Shown here piece by piece: positions 33,803 through 42,344 of a stretch of DNA of 64,000 bases. Below the pieces are notes generated by a model that saw nothing but the letters and a program-made list of their open reading frames with translations, did no database searches and was not told where the DNA came from. Made by a program: the position numbers and the translations under genes. Numbering within the stretch: position 1 is the stretch's first letter; every line of letters begins with the position of its first letter. Where the stretch lies: positions 4,096,880 through 4,160,879 of the forward strand of contig NZ_CP080997.1 in NCBI RefSeq assembly GCF_019645815.1, read 5' to 3'. Source of the stretch: Mycolicibacter heraklionensis (GTDB taxonomy: Bacteria > Actinomycetota > Actinomycetes > Mycobacteriales > Mycobacteriaceae).

Positions 33803-34504
33803 ATGCCCAGGCTGATGTCCGATGCTGCCGCCGAGACCGCGCGGGGTTCGCAGACCCTGGCCCGGGGGTTGGCCGCCTTACAGGCGGTGGCCGCCGCGCC
33901 GGAGGGATTGACGGTGCAACAGGTCGCCGACCGGGTCGGCGTGCACCGGACCATCAGTTATCGGCTGCTCAACACGCTGACCGGCTTCCGGCTGATAGCC
34001 AAGGGAGACGACGGCCGGTACCGCTCGGCCGCCGCCTTGGCCGTACTCGGAGCCTCGTTCGACAACAACGTGCGACAGCTGAGCCTGCCGACGCTGCGCG
34101 CGCTCGCCGACGAACTCGGGACCACGGTGTCTCTGCTGGTCGCCGAGGGCGACCAGCAGGTGGCCGTCGCCGTCATCGTCCCCACCCAAGTCGGCTACCA
34201 ACTCGCGTTCCACGAGGGCAGCCGCCATCCGCTCAGCCTGGGCGCCGCCGGGATCGCACTGCTGGCAGCCATGCCCGCGCGCCCCGGAGAGCGCGACATC
34301 GTCCCGCAGACGCGGGAGCGCGGCTGGGTGGTCACCCACGGCGAGATCGAGCCCGGAACCTTCGGGTTGGCCGTTCCCGTTCGCCGCCGGCCCCCGGCAC
34401 CGCCGACCTGCATCAACTTGATCTCGCATCGCGAGGACGTGGTGCTGCGCGGCCGCGACGCCGTGCTGGCGGCAGCCAGCCGGCTGTCCGAAATCTTGAG
34501 CTGA
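33803..34504 (+). CDS. IclR-family regulator
   Basis: Regulator of 233 aa. The winged helix fills the N-terminus (TLARGLAALQAVAAAPEGLT, QQVADRVGVHRTISYRLLNT) and the ligand domain follows (GTTVSLLVAEGDQQVAV, GSRHPLSLGAAGIALLA). Short for the family at the C-terminus. ATG 33803 has AAGGAGG eight bases before it and is preferred to the ORF start 33743. It lies divergent from the ring-cleavage operon and 23 bases before a flavoprotein gene, and probably controls both. IclR proteins often respond to aromatic acids. Confidence 0.87.
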   Translation: MPRLMSDAAAETARGSQTLARGLAALQAVAAAPEGLTVQQVADRVGVHRTISYRLLNTLTGFRLIAKGDDGRYRSAAALAVLGASFDNNVRQLSLPTLRALADELGTTVSLLVAEGDQQVAVAVIVPTQVGYQLAFHEGSRHPLSLGAAGIALLAAMPARPGERDIVPQTRERGWVVTHGEIEPGTFGLAVPVRRRPPAPPTCINLISHREDVVLRGRDAVLAAASRLSEILS

Positions 34505-34527
34505 ATCTGCCCGAGAGGAAAACATTG

Positions 34528-36171
34528 ATGTCAGCCGGTGCGCATGCCGATTGGGACGACGACGCTTGGGACGACTCAGCCGACGTGGTGGTGCTGGGCA
34601 CCGGCGGTGCCGGGCTCACCGCCGCACTCACCGCGGCAGTGCACGGCGCGTCGGTGGCCCTCTACGAGAAGTCGGACACCGTGGGCGGCACCACGGCGGT
34701 CTCCGGTGGCATTGCCTGGATTCCGGCGCACAATCGTGCTCCTGGGCTGACCGTCGATGCCGCGATGGACTACCTGCGCGCCCAATCCTTCGGTGCGATG
34801 GACGACGCGCTGGTCTCGACGTTCGTGCGGACCGGCCAGGAGATGGTCGACTTCGTCGAAGCCCACAGTGATGTCCGCTTCGAGGTCGCCACCGGTTTCC
34901 CGGACTACAAGCCGGAGCTGCCCGGCGGACGCCCGTCCGGGGGGCGCTCACTGAGCCCGCTGCCCTACGACGTCTCCCGGGTGGGCTCCTGGCGGGACCG
35001 GATCACCGCGTTCCCCGCCGACTACAGCAACGTCGGATTCGACGCCGAGACTCGCGCTCGGCTGCACGCCGACATCGAGGCCGACGCCGCCGGTGATATC
35101 TGCGTGGCCGGCACCGCGCTGATCGGCGGGCTGCTCAGGGGCGCGTTGGATCACGGCGTGACGCCGGCGATGGGCTGTCGCGGCGTGGAACTGATCGCCG
35201 ACGCCGACGGCGGAATAGCGGGCGTCCGGGTCGATTGCGGCGGCACCTCGCGCCGGGTGCGCGCCCGGCGAGGAGTCATTCTGGCCAACGGCGGCTTCGA
35301 ATGGGACGTCTCGTTGGTGGAGGCGTTTCTGCGCGGGCCGATGCGCGGCGCGGTGTCACCGCCGAACAACACCGGTGACGCGCTGCGCATGGCGATGGCG
35401 CACGGCGCGGACCTGGCCAACATGGGCGAGGCGTGGTGGGTCCCGATCGTGCGGATCCCCGGCGACACCATCGCCGGGGAGCAGCGCAGCCGCAGCGTGC
35501 GGCTCGAGCGGACCCGCCCGCGCAGCATCATCGTCAACCGGGCCGGGCGGCGGTTCGTCAACGAGGCCTGCGACTACAACTCGATGGCCGGCGCCTTCCA
35601 CTACCTGGAGCCCCGCGGCGGATACGTCAACGACCCGGCATGGATCGTGTTCGACGCCGGGCACCTGCGCCGGTACGGATTCCTCGGCGTCGCACCCGAC
35701 GGCACCGCCCCGGAGTGGTTCTCCGAATCGCCCGATCTGGCCGCCCTGGCCGCCAAGACCGGAATCGACGCCGATGGCCTGGCGCAGACGGTGGCCGCCT
35801 GGAACCGCGGCGTCGCGGCAGGATCGGATCCCGACTTCGGGCGGGGATCCAGCGCCTACGACGGCTATTGGGGTGACGATCAGGCCAGCACGGTTGCCGG
35901 TCGCACCCTGGGACCCGTCGACACCGCACCCTTCTATGCCGTGCCGCTGTCCGTCGGAGCGATGGGCACCAAAGGCGGGCCCCGCACCGACTCCGACGGC
36001 CGGGTCCTGCACGTCACCGGCCGGCCCATCCCGGGGCTGTTCGCCGCGGGTAACGCGATGGCGGGCGTCACCGGCCGGGCCTACGGTGGGGCGGGCGGCA
36101 CCATCGGTCCGGCCATGGTGTTCGGCTTCCGGGCGGGGCGCGCGGCCGCCACCACCGGCAGCGGGGCGTGA
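34528..36171 (+). CDS. FAD-dependent dehydrogenase, KstD type (second copy)
   Basis: Flavoprotein of 547 aa: VVVLGTGGAGLTAALTAAVH, YEKSDTVGGTTAVSGGIAWI and the C-terminal GLFAAGNAMAGVTGRAYGGA. Same class as the minus-strand gene at 28456-30204 but clearly diverged. The long reading frame from 33484 is false; ATG 34528 has GAGAGG nine bases upstream. It is probably transcribed with the IclR gene. Both flavoproteins next to a ring-cleavage operon suggest a cyclic ketone is dehydrogenated before ring opening. Confidence 0.9.
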   Translation: MSAGAHADWDDDAWDDSADVVVLGTGGAGLTAALTAAVHGASVALYEKSDTVGGTTAVSGGIAWIPAHNRAPGLTVDAAMDYLRAQSFGAMDDALVSTFVRTGQEMVDFVEAHSDVRFEVATGFPDYKPELPGGRPSGGRSLSPLPYDVSRVGSWRDRITAFPADYSNVGFDAETRARLHADIEADAAGDICVAGTALIGGLLRGALDHGVTPAMGCRGVELIADADGGIAGVRVDCGGTSRRVRARRGVILANGGFEWDVSLVEAFLRGPMRGAVSPPNNTGDALRMAMAHGADLANMGEAWWVPIVRIPGDTIAGEQRSRSVRLERTRPRSIIVNRAGRRFVNEACDYNSMAGAFHYLEPRGGYVNDPAWIVFDAGHLRRYGFLGVAPDGTAPEWFSESPDLAALAAKTGIDADGLAQTVAAWNRGVAAGSDPDFGRGSSAYDGYWGDDQASTVAGRTLGPVDTAPFYAVPLSVGAMGTKGGPRTDSDGRVLHVTGRPIPGLFAAGNAMAGVTGRAYGGAGGTIGPAMVFGFRAGRAAATTGSGA

Positions 36172-36203
36172 CGGGCCGGCTGGTTGGCCGCCGCAAGCAC
36201 AGC

Positions 36204-36218
36204 GGAAATGTTATTCTT
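36204..36218. promoter_or_regulatory. Copy 2 of the GRRADTNNNRTTCTY motif
   Basis: GGAAATGTTATTCTT, preceded by CAGC as in copy 1. It lies 65 bases before the GTG of the MmpS-like gene. Confidence 0.5.
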
Positions 36219-36283
36219 CGTTACCAAGAATTTCAGTCTTTGGCAGCGCGGCCGCTCCGGCGGATGCAGCAGTGGAGGAGCCC

Positions 36284-36715
36284 GTGAGAGGCAGGCAGCT
36301 CGCCGTATCGTCCCTGGCTACGGGGCTGGCGTTTGCCTGCGCGCTGGCCGCCGCCACCCCGGCGGGCGCCGACGACCCGGCGCCGCACCGGGTGCGCTAC
36401 TCGGTCAGCGCGACGCAGACCGCGCAGGCGTTCGTCTACTACCGCGAGGTTCAACCGCCCAACTTCGGCGAGTACAGCCACAATCCCTACCAGTACAGCC
36501 CGCGTGCGGACGTCACGGTCGGCCCCAACCAGCCCTGGATCTTCGAGACCACCCTGGCCGACCCGCAGGACTGGGCCATGGTGGTGGTGTCGCTGCCCGG
36601 AATGCATCCCGAACTGCCCTCACCGGGGTTCGTCTGTGAACTGCGCGTCGACGACGTCGTAGTCGCCACCGACGCCGGTACCAAGGGGGCGCTCTGCTCG
36701 CTCCGCACTTGGTGA
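36284..36715 (+). CDS. MmpS-like secreted protein
   Basis: Protein of 143 aa with a clean signal peptide (LAVSSLATGLAFACALAAAT, cleavage near PAGADD) and a beta-rich mature part (VRYSVSATQTAQAFVYYREV, PWIFETTLADPQDWAMVVVS). The mature domain resembles the periplasmic part of MmpS proteins but there is no anchored helix and no MmpL neighbour. GTG 36284 has TGGAGGAG seven bases before it. It precedes the two Mce-associated genes on the same strand. Confidence 0.65.
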   Translation: MRGRQLAVSSLATGLAFACALAAATPAGADDPAPHRVRYSVSATQTAQAFVYYREVQPPNFGEYSHNPYQYSPRADVTVGPNQPWIFETTLADPQDWAMVVVSLPGMHPELPSPGFVCELRVDDVVVATDAGTKGALCSLRTW

Positions 36716-36755
36716 GGGACCCTGGTGCTGGGTGGACAACGGACAGGAGAGGCGT

Positions 36756-37550
36756 ATGCCGTCGCGTGATCCGGCGAAGCCGGGGGGTCCCAGAAAACAC
36801 GTCGGAAAGCACGCCGCCAAGCGCGCTTCGAAGAATGCTCTGACGCTGGCGGAGGCCGAGGCGAAGGCCGCCGAGGCGGCGGCGGAGTTGGCCCGCGCCC
36901 GAGCAGAACTGCTCAAGGCGCAGCAGGAGTCCGAGCCGGAGTCCACCCCGGCGGTCGAGCTGGAAACCGCACCCGACGTCGAAGCCGAAAGCACCGACGC
37001 CGGCGAGCCAGAGGCGGGCGTCGACGAGGAACCGGCTGAGCAGCCCCGCAAGCTCATCCACGCCTGGAAACAACTGCGATGGGTGGCGGCGACGCTGGCG
37101 GTACTCGCGATCGGAGGGTTCCTGGCGATTGATGTGCTGATGCTGTCCCACCATCGCGATGTCGCGCAGCGCCAGCATCAACTGGCCGAGTATGCCGCGG
37201 CCGCCCGTCAGGGCGTGGTGACGCTGATGTCGCTGAACTACGAGACCGTCGATGACGACGTCAAGGCGATCCTCGACAACTCAACCGGCGAGTTCAAGCA
37301 GGACTTCGAGGCCCACGCCGGCGACTTCACCAAGGTGGCCCGCGAGTCGAAAACCGTCACCACGGTCGACACGGCGGTCGCGGGCGTGGAGTCGATGTCG
37401 GACAACGACGCGGTGGTGCTGGTCGCGGCGAACACCAAGGTCACCAATAAAGCCGGAGCGAAAGAGGAACCCCGCGCCTGGCGCCTCACCGTGCACCTGG
37501 CCCGCGAAGGCGACCGGGTCAAGATGTCGAAGGTGGACTTCGCGGCATGA
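36756..37550 (+). CDS. Mce-associated membrane protein
   Basis: Protein of 264 aa: a long charged, Ala/Glu-rich cytoplasmic part with a coiled-coil stretch (ALTLAEAEAKAAEAAAELA), one membrane helix (WVAATLAVLAIGGFLAIDVL) and an NTF2-like periplasmic domain (GVVTLMSLNYETVDDDVKAI). This is the build of mycobacterial Mce-associated (Mas/Mam) proteins, which stabilise Mce transporters. ATG 36756 has AGGAGAGG before it; it is preferred over the GTG at 36732. It is coupled to the next gene. Confidence 0.88.
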   Translation: MPSRDPAKPGGPRKHVGKHAAKRASKNALTLAEAEAKAAEAAAELARARAELLKAQQESEPESTPAVELETAPDVEAESTDAGEPEAGVDEEPAEQPRKLIHAWKQLRWVAATLAVLAIGGFLAIDVLMLSHHRDVAQRQHQLAEYAAAARQGVVTLMSLNYETVDDDVKAILDNSTGEFKQDFEAHAGDFTKVARESKTVTTVDTAVAGVESMSDNDAVVLVAANTKVTNKAGAKEEPRAWRLTVHLAREGDRVKMSKVDFAA

Positions 37551-38176
37551 CCGAATCCGACGAGGATGACGTGACACGCGAGGCAGCCGAGTCCGAGCCC
37601 GCGACCACCGAGGCCGACGACACCCTGGAAACCGCCGAGCAGGTGGCGGAAGAGTCACCGGCCGAGCAGCCGAAGGTCGGCCCGACCGTCTCAACCGCGC
37701 GCTGGATCGCGGCCACGCTGGGCGGGCTGCTGGTGGCGTCGGCCGGGCTGGCCGGCTGGCTCTACTTCGGGGTGCTCCGGGCCGATCAGCAGCTCGGTCC
37801 CGCGGACGAACAAACGGTGATGGCTGCCGCCGCCGACGGCGCGGTCGCCATCCTGACCTACGCACCAAAGACGATGGAACAGGATTTCGCCGCCGCTGAG
37901 AGCCACCTCACCGGCGACTTCCTCGCCCACTACACCGATTTCACCCAGAAGGTCGTCACCCCGGCGGTCAAGGAAAAGGAAGTGCAGACGGTGGCCGCGG
38001 TGGTTCGCAAAGGCGTCGTGTCCTTGCGCCCCAGTTCCGCCGAGGTGCTGATCTATCTCAACCAGACCACGATCAGCAAGACGAACCCGGACGGCGCTTT
38101 CTCGATGAGCAGCGTCAAGGTCGGCCTGGTGAAGCACGACGGCCGGTGGCTGATCTCCTCGTTCGACCCCGTCTAG
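37547..38176 (+). CDS. Mce-associated membrane protein
   Basis: Protein of 209 aa: an acidic cytoplasmic N-terminus, one membrane helix (WIAATLGGLLVASAGLAGWL) and an NTF2-like domain ending VGLVKHDGRWLISSFDPV. It shares the build of its upstream neighbour, and ATG 37547 overlaps that gene's stop as ATGA. The pair converges on the minus-strand mce cassette. It probably works with the Mce complex as a periplasmic partner. Confidence 0.88.
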   Translation: MTESDEDDVTREAAESEPATTEADDTLETAEQVAEESPAEQPKVGPTVSTARWIAATLGGLLVASAGLAGWLYFGVLRADQQLGPADEQTVMAAAADGAVAILTYAPKTMEQDFAAAESHLTGDFLAHYTDFTQKVVTPAVKEKEVQTVAAVVRKGVVSLRPSSAEVLIYLNQTTISKTNPDGAFSMSSVKVGLVKHDGRWLISSFDPV

Positions 38177-38183
38177 CGGCGAT

Positions 38184-38642
38184 CTACATCCGCACCAGGG
38201 CGAAGGTCCAGGTGTTGACCCCGGCGGGGCCGTTGAAACAGCCCACATCGAAGTGTGATTCCATCACGCCGGCAAGGGTGTTCGCATCCCAGGTGAAGGT
38301 GTCCCGGGTCGGCATCGAGGGCCCGGCCGGGCAGTGCAGACCGTCCGGGTAGTCCGAGGTGAACGAGTAGTGTCCGTCCACCAGTTTGGCGGTGCCGCCG
38401 TAATATCCGCGGCCGAAGAAATGCGGCCGGTCCACCGCGGTCACCAGAACGCAGCCGGAGGGCACAGTGTCGAACTTCCCCATCTCCTCGCAGGGATACG
38501 CCGTCCACACCCAGGTGGCGTCGGGCCACCGATTGCTCAACACCTCGTAATTGCCGAAGCGCATCTCGGCCGCGGCCTGCGGCGCCACGACGGTCGCGAC
38601 AGTCACCGCCGCCAGCGCTGCACCGACAGTGGTTCGTATCAT
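38184..38642 (-). CDS. Small secreted protein with four cysteines
   Basis: Protein of 152 aa. The signal peptide (MIRTTVGAALAAVTVATVV, cleavage after APQAAA) precedes a mature part with GNYEVLSNRWPDATWVWTAY and Cys in YPCEEM, SGCVLV, LHCPAG and VGCFNG, enough for two disulfides. The start at 38642 is chosen because the signal peptide begins there. It is the last of three secreted genes downstream of mceF in the same direction. I do not recognise a named family; it is probably exported with or near the Mce complex. Confidence 0.75.
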   Translation of the reverse strand: MIRTTVGAALAAVTVATVVAPQAAAEMRFGNYEVLSNRWPDATWVWTAYPCEEMGKFDTVPSGCVLVTAVDRPHFFGRGYYGGTAKLVDGHYSFTSDYPDGLHCPAGPSMPTRDTFTWDANTLAGVMESHFDVGCFNGPAGVNTWTFALVRM

Positions 38643-38679
38643 GGGCGAACTCCCTCGACGTGCCAAAACTGTTGTGCGG

Positions 38680-39099
38680 CTATAGGTCTCCGCGCCGCCA
38701 CCGCGTCTCGCCGTCGGCGACACAGGTCAAGAAAAGCCCGTCGGGGGCCTGCGCCACCTCGCCGGAATATTCGTCGCACTTGCTGTTCTCCTCCTTGATG
38801 CCGTGCATCTCCGGGGAGCGGAACCAGCGGGGCTCGTAGCGGCGCGGCGACGCGCAGTACACCAGCCTGCCCGGCAGGGTCGAGGGCCCTGCGACAGCGG
38901 ACCCGAAGACGAAGTAGGTGGTGTTGGAGCACGGCGCGCCCAGCACGACATTCGGCGCGATTCCCGGTGTGCACGCCGGGACGTCGCACATCGGCACATA
39001 CGGGTCGGCAACCGACGGCGCCGCGGGTGTCACGCCGGCGACCGCCCCAGCGGCAAGTGCCGCCGCGACGAGTGCTTTCATCACGCGAGGGTTCTGCAT
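38680..39099 (-). CDS. Small secreted protein with six cysteines
   Basis: Protein of 139 aa: a signal peptide (VMKALVAAALAAGAVAGV, cleavage near SVADP) and a mature part with six Cys (PMCDVPACT, APCSNT, VYCASP, SKCDEY, LTCVAD). I do not recognise the family. It is the second of the secreted trio after mceF. Confidence 0.7.
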   Translation of the reverse strand: MQNPRVMKALVAAALAAGAVAGVTPAAPSVADPYVPMCDVPACTPGIAPNVVLGAPCSNTTYFVFGSAVAGPSTLPGRLVYCASPRRYEPRWFRSPEMHGIKEENSKCDEYSGEVAQAPDGLFLTCVADGETRWRRGDL

Positions 39100-39114
39100 G
39101 GTCTCCCCTACCGC

Positions 39115-39621
39115 CTAGAGTCGTTGCACGGTCAGCGGCATGAGGATGACCGTGGGCTGGTTGCGTCCGCAGGCTCCCGAGACACCGATCGTCCTGTCGT
39201 AGCCGACGAGGAGATCGATATTGCGTTTGTCGTACTGGCCGTTGGCATCACTGCCCTGAAACTGGTATCGCTGCCGTCCCGACGAGGTGGTGCCGTCCGG
39301 GCAGGTCTGCCAGTTCTCGTGGAAGCGGTCGACGATCCAGCGTGAGGTGCGAAACTCCAGCGGCGCCGTCCAGCCCTGGTCACTGCTCACCTGGCCGGTG
39401 CAGACGTGCGCGTTCTCGCAACTGGAACGAAACGTCCACACCGACGTCACCGTGACCTCGTTCATGAAGACTTCGTTGGTCTTGGCCCAGTCCCCGTTTG
39501 AAGTGACCCGGTAGGGGCCGTTGAGCTCGAAGCCCAGGGCAGCCTGCGCCGGCGGCGACGGTGCCGCCCCGACGACAAGTCCGAAAGCCGCTGTAGCGAC
39601 GATCAATTCACGTGCGCGCAT
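39115..39621 (-). CDS. Small secreted protein with four cysteines
   Basis: Protein of 168 aa: a signal peptide (ELIVATAAFGLVVGAAP, cleavage near PAQA) and a mature part GPYRVTSNGDWAKTNEVFMN, WTFRSSCENAHVCTGQVSS and ENWQTCPDGTTSS. The core pattern (GxYxVxSN, W, paired Cys) is also visible in the 38184-38642 protein, so the two may be distant relatives. The start at 39621 is set by the signal peptide. It is 17 bases after mceF and probably in its operon. Confidence 0.75.
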   Translation of the reverse strand: MRARELIVATAAFGLVVGAAPSPPAQAALGFELNGPYRVTSNGDWAKTNEVFMNEVTVTSVWTFRSSCENAHVCTGQVSSDQGWTAPLEFRTSRWIVDRFHENWQTCPDGTTSSGRQRYQFQGSDANGQYDKRNIDLLVGYDRTIGVSGACGRNQPTVILMPLTVQRL

Positions 39622-39638
39622 TCGTCCTCCTTCGGCAC

Positions 39639-41180
39639 TCAAGACGGCATGAGATCGGTCCACGACTTGGGCCCGGAACCGGGCACCAGGTTCGTCTGCT
39701 GCTCGTAGCGCCCGTCAGGGGTCATGTACTTGCCGGTGTTCGGGTCATAGGGCACCACCGTGACCGACGGCGCCTGCTCACCGATGCCGGCGTTGCCTGC
39801 CAACGGCGGCGGCGCCGGCACCTCGGGCCGTGGAGAGTCCGGTGACGTGCCCGACGGTGTGGCCCACGGCGGCAGCGGAGTGCCCCCGGTCGGGGCGAAG
39901 AGCCGGTCGCTGAAGTCGACCCGGTCATCGACCGGGATACCCTGCTTGAGCAGGTTCGGGTCGAACGCGGTTGGCCCGGTGAGGTGCTGGCGCATCGCGA
40001 TCGGGACGAAACCCTTGGGGTCGTCGCAGAGTTCGACGGTCGGAGCGCGCTTGCCCGGATGCTCGATGCACGGGAAGTTGCGGGCGCCGCGCACCGATAC
40101 CGGTGAGTCCTGCGGCAGTTTGCAGTACAGGCCGTCGGGGGTGTCGATCGTGGTGGTATCGGCCGGGGAACGCCACGAAGACGGCGGCAGGAAGCCCACG
40201 GTGCACGGGTTGGGGTCACCGAACGTGAGGGTGAAGTCGCCCTGCGGCAGACCGGTCGGGTTGTTCTTGGGCAGACCGAACGACTGCTGGGCCGCAATGT
40301 ATCCGGGCAGCAGCACCATCAACTGCTCCAGCGACGGGTTGTAGACCATCAGCACCTGCCCAAGAGTGTTCAGGTTGGCCAGCAGGATCGGCAGCGTCGG
40401 CTTGAGATCCTGCATCAGGCCGGAGACTTCGTCGGCGAACCCGGGGCCGCGTTGCAGGATGGCGCGCAACTGCGGGTCGTTGGCGGCTACCTGTTCGGAG
40501 ATCCCGGCCACGCTGCGCGCCCAGGTCCGGATCGCGTCGGTGCTTTGCACCTGCGAGTCCAGCAGCGGCGCGCTGTTGTCGACCAGCTTGCGCACCTTGT
40601 CCGAGACTCGGTTGGCGTCACCGCTGATGGTGGTCGCCGAGTCCAGCAAGGACTGGAAGTCGTAGCCGGCGCCGTCGAAGGCCAGGAAGGTCTCGTCGAG
40701 CAGATTGCTGAGCTTGTCCTTCGGAATCGAGTCGACCAGCTTGCTGACCTGATCGAGCATGGGACCGACCTGTTGGGGGACTTGGGTGTCCGACGCCGCG
40801 ATCACCGAGCCGTTGTGCAGGTACGGGCCGCCGTCGCTGCGCGGCAGCAGGTCGACGTACTGCTCGCCGATCGCCGAAACACTGCGCACCGCGGCCACCA
40901 GATCGGCCGGGATCTTCGGTGATCGATTCAGCGACAACGTGGCGCGCACGCCGTCCGACGTCAGCTCGACGTTGGTGACCGTGCCGATCTGCACCCCGTT
41001 GTAGGTGACATTGGAGAAGCGGTAGAGCCCCCCGGTTTCGGGCAGGTCCAGCTTGACCATCACGCGGCCGATCCCGAGCATGGTCGGCACCTGCATATAG
41101 CCGAAGATCATGGCTCCCACGCCGATCACCGACGCCACCAGGAACAGGATCAGCTGGATCCGTACAAACCGTGTCAGCAT
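39639..41180 (-). CDS. mceF: Mce-family protein MceF
   Basis: Protein of 513 aa: an N-terminal membrane anchor (IQLILFLVASVIGVGAMIF) and the MlaD/MCE domain (GGLYRFSNVTYNGVQIGTVT), a long helical tube-forming middle, and a Pro-rich tail. MceF is the last subunit of the six-protein substrate channel; it starts directly after the mceE stop. The order A to F is complete. Which of the mce1-4 types it belongs to cannot be told without alignment. Confidence 0.9.
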   Translation of the reverse strand: MLTRFVRIQLILFLVASVIGVGAMIFGYMQVPTMLGIGRVMVKLDLPETGGLYRFSNVTYNGVQIGTVTNVELTSDGVRATLSLNRSPKIPADLVAAVRSVSAIGEQYVDLLPRSDGGPYLHNGSVIAASDTQVPQQVGPMLDQVSKLVDSIPKDKLSNLLDETFLAFDGAGYDFQSLLDSATTISGDANRVSDKVRKLVDNSAPLLDSQVQSTDAIRTWARSVAGISEQVAANDPQLRAILQRGPGFADEVSGLMQDLKPTLPILLANLNTLGQVLMVYNPSLEQLMVLLPGYIAAQQSFGLPKNNPTGLPQGDFTLTFGDPNPCTVGFLPPSSWRSPADTTTIDTPDGLYCKLPQDSPVSVRGARNFPCIEHPGKRAPTVELCDDPKGFVPIAMRQHLTGPTAFDPNLLKQGIPVDDRVDFSDRLFAPTGGTPLPPWATPSGTSPDSPRPEVPAPPPLAGNAGIGEQAPSVTVVPYDPNTGKYMTPDGRYEQQTNLVPGSGPKSWTDLMPS

Positions 41181-42344
41181 CTAGCCACCGCCTCCCGAGG
41201 CAACCGCGCCCGGCGGCAGGGCCTGGCCCGACGACTGCAGGATCGGCTCTTGCAGCGGATCGTAGGAGTAGTTCAGATACCAGGGATCGCCTGGCGCCGG
41301 AACCAGTTTCGCGTCCTCGTCTCCCCACTGCGTGCCGGGGAACAGCGCCCGCTTGAGTCGCGGTTTGGTGAGGTCGAAGACGGCGAACAGGTTCAGGAAG
41401 TCGCCCCGCACGGCGCGCTCGATCGCGTTGGGCCCGTACGGGAAGGCCGAGGCGTAGGCCACTGCCGAGTTGAGCTCCGGTCCGATGTCGGCCAGCGAGC
41501 GCAACGCCGGTTCGATGTGGATGAGGTCGGAGACCAGTTGGTGCCCGGAGTCGTTGACCAGACCCGCCGACAGGTCACCGAACTGGCCCAGCTTGGTCAT
41601 GGCGGTGACGAACTTGGGGCGCTCTTTGATCAAGACGTCGATGGCCGGCGGAATCTTGTTCAGTGCACGGTTGATGGTGTCGCGCTGCCCGGCGAAAGTG
41701 GTGGCCGTCCGGTTCATCTCTTTGATGGCGTCGATGATGTTGTCGCGTTGCCGGTCCAGTGCACCGGTGAAGTGATCCAGCCGGACGATCAGGTCGCGGA
41801 TGTCGCTTTCCCGGCCTGCCATGGAGGCGCTGAAGTTGTGGATGATGTCGCCGATCTGACCGAGTCCGCCTCCGTTGACCAACACCGCCAGCGAGGACAG
41901 GGTCTGTTCGGTCGACGGATAAGTCGAGGAGTCGCTCAGCGGGATTCTGGCCCCGGGCATCAGCCGGCCCGTCGGCGCCTGCCCGATCGGCGGATTCAGC
42001 GCCAGGTGCATCGACCCGAGCAGGCTGGTCTGCCCGACGGTCGCCACCGCGTTCGCCGGCACCTCGACGCCGGGGTTGACCGCGATGTCGACGTTGGCGT
42101 GCCAGTTGCTGACGGTCATCTTGCCGACGCTGCCGATCACCACGTCGGAGAGCATCACCGGCGAATTAGATTCCAGTGTCCCGACATTGGCCAGCTCGAC
42201 CGAGAAGTGCTGCGCCCCGGAACCGCGCCCCTGAACACCCGGCAGCGCCATCGAGTTCAGGCCGCCGAAGGCGCAGCCGGACGTGGCGCCGGCGACCAAG
42301 ACCGCGACCGCCGCGCTGCGCCGCAGGGAACGAAGACCGATCAT
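41181..42344 (-). CDS. mceE: Mce-family lipoprotein MceE
   Basis: Protein of 387 aa. A lipoprotein signal (VAVLVAGATSGCAFGG with lipobox Cys at about residue 24) is typical of MceE. The MCE domain and the helical channel part follow (VIGSVGKMTVSNWHANVDIA). ATG 42344 overlaps the mceD stop as ATGA and rules out the long ORF from 43388. It ends one base before mceF. Confidence 0.92.
   Translation of the reverse strand: MIGLRSLRRSAAVAVLVAGATSGCAFGGLNSMALPGVQGRGSGAQHFSVELANVGTLESNSPVMLSDVVIGSVGKMTVSNWHANVDIAVNPGVEVPANAVATVGQTSLLGSMHLALNPPIGQAPTGRLMPGARIPLSDSSTYPSTEQTLSSLAVLVNGGGLGQIGDIIHNFSASMAGRESDIRDLIVRLDHFTGALDRQRDNIIDAIKEMNRTATTFAGQRDTINRALNKIPPAIDVLIKERPKFVTAMTKLGQFGDLSAGLVNDSGHQLVSDLIHIEPALRSLADIGPELNSAVAYASAFPYGPNAIERAVRGDFLNLFAVFDLTKPRLKRALFPGTQWGDEDAKLVPAPGDPWYLNYSYDPLQEPILQSSGQALPPGAVASGGGG

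Noticed and set aside
33484..34527. N-terminal extension of the flavoprotein frame, giving 895 codons
   Set aside because: It covers the IclR gene in another frame; the flavoprotein begins at ATG 34528 with its own ribosome site.
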